DNA of 13,751 nt. Origin: Bacteroidales bacterium UBA3844. Its GTDB lineage: Bacteria; Bacteroidota; Bacteroidia; Bacteroidales; Paludibacteraceae. Positions 6,411-13,716 of this stretch are shown here, piece after piece. Numbering within the stretch: position 1 is the stretch's first letter; each line of letters opens with the position of its first letter. Below the pieces are notes generated by a model. The model was not told where the DNA came from. It saw only the letters and a program-made list of their open reading frames with translations, and did no database searches. The stretch lies in assembly GCA_002392915.1 (NCBI GenBank), contig DGHQ01000027.1, positions 1 to 13,751 on the forward strand, read 5' to 3'. A program made the translations under genes and the position numbers.

Positions 6411-6436
6411 AAAACATTCAATATTGTGAATGTTTT
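6411..6436. repeat. Perfect 10-bp inverted repeat in a divergent control region
   Basis: AAAACATTCA (6411-6420) and TGAATGTTTT (6427-6436) flank ATATTG. It sits upstream of the mscS promoter and about 60 bases before the promoter of the SUFU gene, where an operator for a dimeric regulator could lie. No regulator gene is in the window to pair it with. Confidence 0.6.
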
Positions 6437-6495
6437 GCCTTTTAGATATAAAATCATGAAAAATTGTCGCTTCAAGGGTCTGTATGATAAAATAT

Positions 6496-6526
6496 TTTGT
6501 TTTTTTGTGTGTTACTTTTACCTTTG
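6496..6526 (+). promoter_or_regulatory. Promoter of the SUFU-domain gene
   Basis: TTTG at 6496-6499 and TACCTTTG at 6519-6526 with a 19-base spacer fit the Bacteroidota promoter very well. The leader would be about 70 bases. Confidence 0.65.
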
Positions 6527-6539
6527 TCAAAAACAAATC

Positions 6540-6561
6540 CTCAATTAAAACGATAATTGAG
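6540..6561 (+). other. Hairpin in the leader of the SUFU-domain gene
   Basis: CTCAATTA and TAATTGAG form a perfect 8-bp AT-rich stem around AAACGA, about 14 bases downstream of the predicted transcription start. There is no T-tract, so not a terminator. Role unknown. Confidence 0.4.
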
Positions 6562-6604
6562 AAGAATCGATGAATAACAATTATAAATCACCAAAAATAC
6601 TTTC

Positions 6605-7879
6605 ATGAAAAAATACACTAAAGAGAATGTGTTCAATTTTAAGACGGAAGGGACACCGTCTGATTTCAGAACTTACTTGCCGGATTCATTTTCTGAATTT
6701 CTAAAATACGCATACGGACATTATTTTGCCACATCTAAAATAAGACAGATACTTGAGATTATTGCTCTAATAGCTCTGCCTATATTGGCATTTTATTCAG
6801 GACACACCAGGCACTGGGTAAAAGTATTCATCGTTATGCTTACCATCATTGGATACAAAGCATATTTGATTTACGCTTACCACAAACTATACAAATCTCT
6901 GAAAGACAATGCTTACTACAGATTCGACAAATATGGCATATCTATGATGGTTGATACCAACGAATGCCAAGTCCGTTTGGATACAGAGAGTTGGGATCTT
7001 GTGGAGTCTGTTTATGAATATGACGACTACATAGTACTTGATCTTTCCGACAAAGCAGAAATTGCAAAAGAAATACATATAATCGGTGGTGATAAAGAAA
7101 AGAACCTCAAGAATCTTCTTGGATTCTGGCAGATGTCGCTGAATTTCACTTTGAATGGAAAGAATCCTAATGATATGCCTGACTATTATTCTGCGGAAGA
7201 GACAGCTGAGTTACAGAATTTTATAGAAGACCAATTCGGAGAGATTGATGTCATCGCACATGAGAAGGAATCTGCTCATGGTCTGCATGTCGACCTTGCT
7301 GTCATCCAACCTACAGAAGAGAGGCCATATTACACTGTATGTACCATCGGAGTTGGAGCCTACCGTATGACAATGAACAACGAGGATAGGGTAGAAAACC
7401 ATACTCCGGAATACTATGAGTTTTTGATTCACCTTCCTGCGGATTGGGTCGTTCTTCCTGAAGAGGGATACGATAAAGAGGAGAACTGGTGGCCGATCAG
7501 ACTATTGAAAACAGTGGCAGTGGAGCCAAAACTTTCAAACGAATGCTTCAAATTCAACGAGATTGTAAGTTATAAGAGAAGCAGTGAGACAGAAAATCCG
7601 ACCAGCGTCTACATTGATTATCCTTTGCCGGATCCATATTATAGCACTCTATTCAATACAAGCACTGGCAGAAGCGTCCAATTCCTACAAATAATTCCGT
7701 TGACGGAAGAAGAAGCCAACCATTTCGATGTGGATCGCATCGTAGACTACAACGAAAAGGCGTCTTATTACTATGGTATGGATACAAAGTCAGCTGTTGA
7801 TTTGGATGAAGAGGAAAGAATTGCCCTCTACACAGAGCATATCCTCGACCATTTCAAGAAAATAATAATGCATAATTAA
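6605..7879 (+). CDS. Membrane protein with C-terminal Suppressor-of-fused (SUFU) domain
   Basis: The 424-residue product has two hydrophobic segments (about 47-66 and 70-93), then a short region, YRFDKYGISM to VLDLSD at about 105-148, that resembles the bacterial PH/YcxB-like fold (tentative), and from about 200 to 385 a SUFU-type domain: YYTVCTIGVGAYRMTM at 242-257, YYEFLIHLPADWVVLP at 270-285, WWPIRLLKTVA at 295-305 and FLQIIPLTEEEA at 360-371. Bacterial SUFU domains are one of the predicted immunity families of polymorphic toxin systems; in eukaryotes SUFU binds a transcription factor. The C-terminal domain therefore probably acts in the cytoplasm while tethered to the inner membrane; this is inference. 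ATG at 6605 follows a good promoter. The last codons (KKIIMHN) run into an AT-rich repeat, so the extreme C-terminus may have been altered by it. The gene stands alone, divergent from the channel gene. Confidence 0.8.
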   Translation: MKKYTKENVFNFKTEGTPSDFRTYLPDSFSEFLKYAYGHYFATSKIRQILEIIALIALPILAFYSGHTRHWVKVFIVMLTIIGYKAYLIYAYHKLYKSLKDNAYYRFDKYGISMMVDTNECQVRLDTESWDLVESVYEYDDYIVLDLSDKAEIAKEIHIIGGDKEKNLKNLLGFWQMSLNFTLNGKNPNDMPDYYSAEETAELQNFIEDQFGEIDVIAHEKESAHGLHVDLAVIQPTEERPYYTVCTIGVGAYRMTMNNEDRVENHTPEYYEFLIHLPADWVVLPEEGYDKEENWWPIRLLKTVAVEPKLSNECFKFNEIVSYKRSSETENPTSVYIDYPLPDPYYSTLFNTSTGRSVQFLQIIPLTEEEANHFDVDRIVDYNEKASYYYGMDTKSAVDLDEEERIALYTEHILDHFKKIIMHN

Positions 7880-7888
7880 TAATGCATA
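7863..7888. repeat. AT-rich 14-bp direct repeat overlapping a stop codon
   Basis: TAATAATGCATA occurs at 7863-7874 and 7877-7888. The stop codon of the SUFU-domain gene (7877-7879) lies within it. The 14-base period equals that of the repeat after metH at 13691. Confidence 0.65.
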
Positions 7889-7930
7889 TTCAAAATTGTA
7901 GGGAAATACATCTGTAGAATTGTATTTTGA

Positions 7931-7983
7931 CCGTAGGGGCGAACCCTTGTGGTCGCCCTTTGAATACCCCCCTTGTGGTCGCC
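7931..7983. repeat. GC-rich dispersed repeat with hairpin
   Basis: GGGCGA (7937-7942) pairs with TCGCCC (7953-7958), and the word CCCTTGTGGTCGCC occurs at 7944-7957 and again at 7970-7983. CCGTAGGGGC (7931-7940) also occurs at 5200-5209. Far more GC-rich than its surroundings; of the type found scattered between genes in many genomes. Confidence 0.6.
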
Positions 7984-8002
7984 AAGACCTGGATATAAAT
8001 GT

Positions 8003-8193
8003 AGAGGGTGTATCAAAACTCAATTTATCAAAAATCAAACTATCAAAATGTAAGTTGATTTTTAAATTCTCCAAAAATATAGCCGTTTCAGAGACTTAAC
8101 TGTAATTTTTAAGCTCTGAAACGGCTTTGTTCATATAAAAAGTGACAAAATGTAAGTTCGAAAAACTTGATTTTACATTTTGATACACCCTCT
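8003..8193. mobile_element. 191-bp MITE-like element with 16-bp terminal inverted repeats
   Basis: The ends are AGAGGGTGTATCAAAA (8003-8018) and its exact reverse complement (8178-8193). Inside is a long hairpin: AGCCGTTTCAGAG (8081-8093) with CTCTGAAACGGCT (8114-8126), extended by CTTAA/TTAAG across one bulged A, 18 pairs in all. Near the left end TATCAAA recurs at 8011, 8026 and 8041, an exact 15-base period. CAAAATGTAAGTT is a direct repeat (8044-8056, 8146-8158) and TCAAAATGTAA (8043-8053) is inverted at 8173-8183. No transposase frame fits inside, so it would need to be moved in trans. The ends recall IS1182-type Bacteroidota elements, but that is memory only. No target duplication is obvious. 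Confidence 0.75.
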
Positions 8194-8212
8194 TTGCTAT
8201 ATTTACATTTTT

Positions 8213-8228
8213 TACCCCATTAGGGGTA
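8213..8228. terminator. Short GC-rich hairpin between convergent genes
   Basis: TACCCC and GGGGTA pair around ATTA immediately after the stop codon of the minus-strand membrane gene. T-rich sequence lies before it on the plus strand and A-rich sequence follows on the minus strand, so it is not a textbook terminator for either gene. Confidence 0.35.
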
Positions 8229-8972
8229 TTATTCTACAGGCGTCAAATAATTTGTATCATCATTTCCAAAATTTTCATCTTCATTGCCATTTCGTCTGTT
8301 TTTCCAATCCTTGTATTTCTTTTCCAGCCATAACACCAACTTTTTAGTGTAGAATGAAGATAAGAACGCAAGAATTAAGGCCAACAAGAAAGGCCACAGC
8401 AAAACTTCCGTCAAACTGCGTGACAAGTCACTATCTTTTTTGATTAGGAATTCTTCCGCTCCAACAATATTCTCTTTTACACAATACTCAGGCAAATCTA
8501 GATTCTCAAACAAACTGTCTTTTCTGACAATTCCGTCTTCCATATTAAGAGAAAAATATGTGTCTGACACATGTCCATAAAGATAATCTTTACTCTCCGC
8601 CAGACTATCCACGTAATCTAGAGTAAAACCTTTTCCTTCAATGAAAAATGGAAAATTATCAATAGATGTAAGTGTATACTTATCGTTAATCTTCACATAT
8701 CTTGTATCTCCTAAATAGGCATTTGAATCATTACTGCCACCGAAAATTATACTGATACATGAAAAAATAGCAAACAATAAGAAGAAGATAGCGGAACCTA
8801 CAGAATATGACATGACGTTGGACAAACGATTCTCTTTCTTTGATACCAAACAGATGACAGTTATCGCTATTATCTCCATCATACAGAAAGAAATTACAGC
8901 TATAATTCCCGCTATAATGACCACAACGAGTAAAAAAATGCATAACGCTATAAAACCAGACACAAATCCCAT
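8229..8972 (-). CDS. Unrecognised membrane protein
   Basis: I do not recognise this 247-residue product. It begins with a long hydrophobic stretch (about 5-43, perhaps two passes), has another membrane segment at about 56-78, then a roughly 105-residue polar domain (80-186) with NAYLGDTRYVKINDKYTLTS early on, a last membrane segment at about 187-208, and a tail rich in Lys, Arg, Asn, Asp and Glu (215-247). The layout suggests a domain on one side of the inner membrane held by helices on both sides. Clean frame, a plausible ATG and a TAnnTTTG-like box upstream support a real gene. It lies between a MITE-like element and metF and is divergent from metF. Being next to a SUFU-domain gene it may belong to the same accessory group, but nothing in the sequence shows this. 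Confidence 0.75.
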   Translation of the reverse strand: MGFVSGFIALCIFLLVVVIIAGIIAVISFCMMEIIAITVICLVSKKENRLSNVMSYSVGSAIFFLLFAIFSCISIIFGGSNDSNAYLGDTRYVKINDKYTLTSIDNFPFFIEGKGFTLDYVDSLAESKDYLYGHVSDTYFSLNMEDGIVRKDSLFENLDLPEYCVKENIVGAEEFLIKKDSDLSRSLTEVLLWPFLLALILAFLSSFYTKKLVLWLEKKYKDWKNRRNGNEDENFGNDDTNYLTPVE

Positions 8973-8991
8973 ATCAATTATTTTTATGACA

Positions 8992-8999
8992 CAAATTTA
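8992..8999 (-). promoter_or_regulatory. Candidate -7 box of the membrane-protein gene
   Basis: Minus-strand TAAATTTG matches TAnnTTTG, 20 bases before the ATG. No convincing TTTG partner is seen further upstream, and the leader would be only about 13 bases. The following stretch 9000-9180 shows nothing I can name. Confidence 0.4.
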
Positions 9000-9185
9000 C
9001 TGTTTTTATTAGAATAAAGGATGTATTATCTATGATTAGAGGATTGAAGAAGGAAATCATTACAAAATGAGCCGAAGATAAATGGAAAAATCATTCTGCT
9101 TTTATACATGATTATGCCTCTTTACAAAAAAATATTCTCCATAATCCTAATATCTATTCATTATTTTTTTGTTTACCTTATAAAC

Positions 9186-9216
9186 TTGCAAAATTATTCT
9201 TTTGTGCCTAATTTTG
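9186..9216 (+). promoter_or_regulatory. Promoter of metF (and probably metH)
   Basis: TTG at 9186-9188 and TAATTTTG at 9209-9216 with a 20-base spacer fit the Bacteroidota form. The predicted leader is only about 40 bases, with no aptamer-like fold that I can see, unlike metK. Confidence 0.65.
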
Positions 9217-9262
9217 CACCGTCAAAACAATAACTAACGAAACAGCGAAACTAAAATATTAT

Positions 9263-10216
9263 ATGACAGTTCAGAATTTCATCACTAATTCACAGAAGAC
9301 TGTGTTCTCTTTTGAGATTCTTCCACCTCTTAAAGGTAACGGAATCGACAGAATATATAAGATTGTAGATAAACTTCGTGAATTTGATCCAAAATATATA
9401 AATATCACATCACACCACAGCGAGGCTATCTACCGCCCACAAGCTGATGGACTTCTACGCAGAAGCATGGTATTGCGTCGCCCCGGCACTGTGGCTATCG
9501 CCGCCGCAATCCAGAATAAATATGGCATTCAAGCTGTGCCTCATATCATCTGTAAGGGTTTTACTAAAGAGGAGACGGAATACGCCCTTCTCGACCTTAA
9601 TTTCCTTGGCATTCACAACCTTCTTCTCCTTCGTGGCGACAGCAAAAATGTGTCTGTTCCAGCAGGACAGGAGAACCTATATAATGATTATGCCACAGAT
9701 CTTCAGAAACAGGTGAATGATTTTAATAAAGGTTTGGACATATACGGAGATAAAATAGAAGGCATTGACATCCCTTTCTCCTACGGAATGGCTTGCTATC
9801 CCGAAAAACATGAGGAGGCTCCAAACCTAAATTCAGACCTGCGTATCGCAGTGGAAAAAGTGAAAAACGGTGCTCAATACCTTGTGACTCAGATGTTTTT
9901 CGATAATCAGAAATATTATGATTTCGTGGCTAAAGCTCGTGAGGCTGGAATCACAGTGCCTATCATCCCCGGTATCAAACCAGTGGTGCTGCGCAATCAG
10001 TTGAATGTCCTGCCTAAGGTGTTCCACACTGATATTCCAGAAGCGTTCGCTAATGAATTGGCTAAATGCAAAACTGATGAAGAGGCTAAAGAAGTTGGCG
10101 TGGAATGGTGTTTGAACCAATGTCGTGACCTTCTCGACCATGGTGTCAACAACCTTCATTTCTATACTCTTATGGCTTCTGATTCTGTGGCTCGTGTGGC
10201 TAAAGAAATTTTCTAA
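9263..10216 (+). CDS. metF: 5,10-methylenetetrahydrofolate reductase
   Basis: FAD-dependent cytoplasmic enzyme that reduces 5,10-methylenetetrahydrofolate to 5-methyltetrahydrofolate, the methyl donor for MetH encoded next. The 317-residue product is near the bacterial norm (E. coli 296). It shows FSFEILPP at 15-22 with E18 at the place of the catalytic Glu28 of E. coli, YINITSHH (here in place of the usual VTYGAGG-type strand), a VPHIICKGFTKEE segment, NLLLLRGD with D126 at the place of the FAD-interacting Asp120, and FFDNQKYYDF and PIIPGIKPV, typical of the barrel end. ATG at 9263 follows a good promoter. metH starts 87 bases downstream on the same strand with no strong terminator or separate promoter between, so the two are probably one transcript and a functional pair. 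No defects seen. Confidence 0.96.
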   Translation: MTVQNFITNSQKTVFSFEILPPLKGNGIDRIYKIVDKLREFDPKYINITSHHSEAIYRPQADGLLRRSMVLRRPGTVAIAAAIQNKYGIQAVPHIICKGFTKEETEYALLDLNFLGIHNLLLLRGDSKNVSVPAGQENLYNDYATDLQKQVNDFNKGLDIYGDKIEGIDIPFSYGMACYPEKHEEAPNLNSDLRIAVEKVKNGAQYLVTQMFFDNQKYYDFVAKAREAGITVPIIPGIKPVVLRNQLNVLPKVFHTDIPEAFANELAKCKTDEEAKEVGVEWCLNQCRDLLDHGVNNLHFYTLMASDSVARVAKEIF

Positions 10217-10238
10217 GCATATTTACATAATTTTATAA

Positions 10239-10291
10239 GGGCAGGTTTTTAAACTTGCCCATACATTTTTAAAAGGGTTTCTACCCATACA
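10239..10291 (+). other. Tandem hairpins between metF and metH
   Basis: GGGCAGGTT pairs with AACTTGCCC (10239-10260, one G-U) and a smaller hairpin GGGT-TTCT-ACCC lies at 10275-10286. Each is followed by the same word CCCATACA (10258-10265 and 10284-10291, overlapping the stem ends). A short T-run (10266-10270) follows the first hairpin at a distance of five bases, so it could act as a weak attenuator; it may also be a processing or mRNA-stability site. Confidence 0.45.
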
Positions 10292-10303
10292 GAATTGAAT
10301 ATA

Positions 10304-13300
10304 ATGAGAAAACAACTCCAAAATAGAATCCTTATCCTCGACGGTGGATATGGCACAATGATCCAATCATTTGGAATCCAGGGCAACAACGATGCTTTGC
10401 CCATGGAGAATCCCGATGTGATCGCTAAGATTCACCGTGGATACCTCGAAGCCGGTGCGGATATTGTCTCCACTTGCTCATTTGGTGCTCAACGTATATC
10501 ACAGGCCGAATACGGTATGCAGAGAAAGATCAGGGAGATGAATATCGCAGCTGCCAAACTGGCACGTGAGGAGGCTGACAGGATGACTGCAATCACTCCA
10601 GACCGTCCACGTTTTGTGGCAGGAAGTGTCGGACCTACGGGCAAGATGCTTTCGATGTCGGAGAATGCGGATGATCCAGCTGCTCGCTCCGTCTCTTTTG
10701 ATGAGATAACTGACGCATACGAAGAGCAGATGTCAGCGTTGATTGAGGGTGGAGTAGACGCATTCCTAATCGAGACTATTTTTGATACTCTTAATTCCAA
10801 AGCGGCTCTTGTGGCGGCGGAAAGAGCCATGAAAAAGATGGGAAGACGTGTGGAACTTATGCTTTCTCTTACCATCAGCGACAACAGCGGCCGTTCTCTG
10901 TCCGGACAGACGATTGAAGCCTTTATCGCAAGTGTTTCCCACGCTCCATTGCTGAGCATCGGTCTCAACTGTGGACTTGGAGCAGAGGCTCTGCTGCCAT
11001 ACCTTCGCCGTATATGTGAGGTCTCTCCATTCTACGTCAGCTGCCATCCTAACGCAGGACTGCCAAACGCACTTGGAAAATATGTCGACACTCCATTTAA
11101 GATGCGAAGTGAACTGGCTCCATTCTTCGACGAGGGTCTGCTGAATATCATCGGAGGATGCTGTGGCACCACTCCTGATCATATCGCAGCCATTAATGAA
11201 GAGGTTGAGAAAGGTCATGCCAAAATACATAAAATCAACACTATAGATAAAAATAATCTTGTATTGTCAGGACTTGAGCCTCTATCTGTTGCCAATCTGC
11301 CGGAGGATGACAAATTCCTAAAGATCGGCGAACGATGCAATGTGGCTGGTTCACGTAAATTCTTGAAACTGATCAATGAAAAATGTTATGACGAGGCTCT
11401 TGAAATCGCCCGCAAACAGGTGGAGGGAGGAGCAAACGTCATTGATATTAATATGGACGACGGTCTGCTCGACGCAAAAACCGAGATGTCTCATTTCGTG
11501 CGTCTGATCGCGTCTGACCCTGAGATAGCCAGACTTCCTTTGATGTTGGATTCATCTCGTTTTGAGGTGATTGAAGAAGCGTTGAAATGGACGCAGGGAA
11601 AATGTATCGTCAACTCTATCTCATTGAAAGAGGGCGAAGAAAAATTCCTCGACCATGCCCGTGTTATCCGACAATTCGGAGCGGCTGTCATTGTTATGGC
11701 TTTCGACGAAGAAGGACAGGCAACTACGTTCGACAGGAAAATCGAAATCTGTGGAAGAGCCTACCGTCTACTTAGAGAAAATCTTGATTTTCCTCCAGGC
11801 GACATCATCTTCGACCCTAATGTGCTGACTGTGGCGACAGGAATGGCTGAACATTTTGACTATGGAATCGATTTCGTGCGCGCGGCAGAATGGATTCACG
11901 CAAATCTGCCAGGAGCGAGAGTGTCCGGAGGTCTGAGCAACCTCTCTTTCGCTTTCCGTGGCAACAACTACGTGCGTGAGACAATGCACACCGTCTTCCT
12001 TGACGAAGCAATCCCACGCGGAATGGACATGGCTATTTTGAATCCTTCAGCTATGATTCCAAGCGATAGTGTGCCGGAAGCGTTGCGTCTTGCGATACGT
12101 GGCGTGCTATTCACACGTCGTGATGAAGAGGCTACGGAATTGCTTATCGCCATGGCTGAAGAAATAAGATTAAGAAAAGAGGCAGAAAAAGCGCAAAAAT
12201 TATCCGGTGCGACGGTTCAAACCCCTACAGCATCGTCAGCTCCAGCAGCCGCCACAACATGTGATGAGCGATTACGCAATGCATTGAAAACAGGTAACGG
12301 TTCGACACTTAAGCCAGATCTTGAGGAGGCTATGACCAAATACGGATCAGCGCTTAAAATCATTGAAGGTCCGTTGATGGAAGGAATGAACGAAGTGGGC
12401 CAACTATTCGGTGAAGGCAAGATGTTTTTGCCTCAGGTGGTGAAGACTGCCCGCACGATGAAACAGGCAGTGTCGATTTTGAATCCTTATATTCAGAAGT
12501 CGGATGGAGATGCACATTCAGCCGGCAAACTAGTGATTGCCACTGTGAAAGGTGACGTCCACGATATCGGTAAAAACATTGTGGCTGTTGTGCTGACCTG
12601 CAACGGATATAGTGTTACAGATTTGGGAGTCATGGTGCCGCCAGACGATATTATCAAGACCGCCATAGAAGAGAAAAGTGATGTCGTATGCCTTAGTGGA
12701 TTGATTACACCATCGCTTGAAGAGATGTGTACGGTGGCAAAAATGATGCAAGAAGCAGGACTTAATATTCCGCTGATTGTTGGTGGTGCGACGACATCAG
12801 ACCTCCATACTGCATTGAAAATGACCCCGTTGTATCCGAACGGAGTTGTGATCAGAGCGTCGGATGCTGCACAAAATCCAGTAATAGTCTCACGTCTACT
12901 TTCCGACTCAAAAGATGCGTTCATCACTGAAATAAAAGAGTATCAGCAACGTCTGCGCGATGATTATGCGAATGGCAAAGAGGAGAAATCACCAGCAGAA
13001 GCACATTCGATTCCAGCTCCAGAGAAAAAAGAGGTTGAGAAAAATGTCGAGCCACCATATAACGGCGAAAAAATACACGATTTGATCGCACTTTCTGAAG
13101 TCCGTCCACTTATCGACTGGAGATATTTCTACCACGTTTGGAGAGTGAAGGAGGGTAGCGACGAAGCAAAATCTCTGCATGAAGACGCAGAAGAGCTACT
13201 AAACAGACTCCAGCAAATGCCAGGATTTGGCATCAATTCACTAGAATCATTCTATCCTGCCTTTGTCGACGCGGATGGATTGAAAATCAAGAAAGATGAC

Positions 13301-13690
13301 GAGACATTGCAGTTGTGCGACGCTTGGGCACCCATTTGCTGCCATATAAAAGCAGACGGTGATATTCTCGGATTCTTCGCCGCAACTATTTCCGAACCAT
13401 TCATCAAGCATATAGAAGAGTTGAAGAAAGGCGACGACAATTATGAGGCACTGCTTGCCCAATCACTCGCAGACCGACTTGTGGAAGCTGGAAACCAATA
13501 TTTGGCAAAGCAGTTGAGTCAGTTTGGATGGACAGGCATACGTCCGGCAGTAGGATATCCGATGTGGCCAGAGCAACAGGACATTTTCAGATTGGCGAAG
13601 GTTGTTTCGTTCGATAAAGTCGGAATCACACTGACCGAGAATGGAGCAATGTATCCGCAAGCTTCTGTGGCAGGAGCGATTTTAAAATAA
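10304..13690 (+). CDS. metH: Cobalamin-dependent methionine synthase
   Basis: Transfers the methyl group of 5-methyltetrahydrofolate to homocysteine through methylcobalamin, making methionine. From ATG at 10304 the product is 1,128 residues (TTG at 10295 is the only longer start and less likely). Domains in order: homocysteine domain (about 1-310) with zinc ligands C223 (LNCGLG) and C286-C287 (GGCCGTT); pterin domain (about 335-600) opening with FLKIGERCNVAGSRKF; a Thr/Ala/Pro-rich linker near 633-653; helical cap (about 654-730); B12 domain with GDVHDIGKN, where H753 is the cobalt ligand (D751 and S804 match the relay residues of E. coli); a charged linker (about 885-920); and the SAM-binding reactivation domain (921-1128) with RPAVGYP at 1080-1086. 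That last domain is about 208 residues against roughly 330 in E. coli. All main ligands are present, so the enzyme should be active. Probably co-transcribed with metF. Confidence 0.97.
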   Translation: MRKQLQNRILILDGGYGTMIQSFGIQGNNDALPMENPDVIAKIHRGYLEAGADIVSTCSFGAQRISQAEYGMQRKIREMNIAAAKLAREEADRMTAITPDRPRFVAGSVGPTGKMLSMSENADDPAARSVSFDEITDAYEEQMSALIEGGVDAFLIETIFDTLNSKAALVAAERAMKKMGRRVELMLSLTISDNSGRSLSGQTIEAFIASVSHAPLLSIGLNCGLGAEALLPYLRRICEVSPFYVSCHPNAGLPNALGKYVDTPFKMRSELAPFFDEGLLNIIGGCCGTTPDHIAAINEEVEKGHAKIHKINTIDKNNLVLSGLEPLSVANLPEDDKFLKIGERCNVAGSRKFLKLINEKCYDEALEIARKQVEGGANVIDINMDDGLLDAKTEMSHFVRLIASDPEIARLPLMLDSSRFEVIEEALKWTQGKCIVNSISLKEGEEKFLDHARVIRQFGAAVIVMAFDEEGQATTFDRKIEICGRAYRLLRENLDFPPGDIIFDPNVLTVATGMAEHFDYGIDFVRAAEWIHANLPGARVSGGLSNLSFAFRGNNYVRETMHTVFLDEAIPRGMDMAILNPSAMIPSDSVPEALRLAIRGVLFTRRDEEATELLIAMAEEIRLRKEAEKAQKLSGATVQTPTASSAPAAATTCDERLRNALKTGNGSTLKPDLEEAMTKYGSALKIIEGPLMEGMNEVGQLFGEGKMFLPQVVKTARTMKQAVSILNPYIQKSDGDAHSAGKLVIATVKGDVHDIGKNIVAVVLTCNGYSVTDLGVMVPPDDIIKTAIEEKSDVVCLSGLITPSLEEMCTVAKMMQEAGLNIPLIVGGATTSDLHTALKMTPLYPNGVVIRASDAAQNPVIVSRLLSDSKDAFITEIKEYQQRLRDDYANGKEEKSPAEAHSIPAPEKKEVEKNVEPPYNGEKIHDLIALSEVRPLIDWRYFYHVWRVKEGSDEAKSLHEDAEELLNRLQQMPGFGINSLESFYPAFVDADGLKIKKDDETLQLCDAWAPICCHIKADGDILGFFAATISEPFIKHIEELKKGDDNYEALLAQSLADRLVEAGNQYLAKQLSQFGWTGIRPAVGYPMWPEQQDIFRLAKVVSFDKVGITLTENGAMYPQASVAGAILK

Positions 13691-13716
13691 TTAAGAATTA
13701 AAAGTTAAGAATTAAG
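13691..13716. repeat. AT-rich 14-bp direct repeat after metH
   Basis: TTAAGAATTAA occurs at 13691-13701 and 13705-13715, directly after the metH stop codon. The remaining 35 bases to the edge show no terminator or gene start that I can support. Confidence 0.6.

Noticed and set aside
5823..6548. Plus-strand open frame of 241 residues
   Set aside because: It is antisense to most of the mscS-type gene, whose protein matches a known family along its full length; the extension past 6331 has no family-like pattern.
9217..9262. Second SAM riboswitch in front of metF
   Set aside because: The predicted leader is only about 40 bases and lacks the GATTT, TTGCA and TGCTAAA core; the nearby CTTGCAAAA word lies in the promoter spacer.
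10295..10303. TTG start for metH
   Set aside because: It adds only three residues with no similarity support; ATG at 10304 gives the usual short lead before the homocysteine domain.
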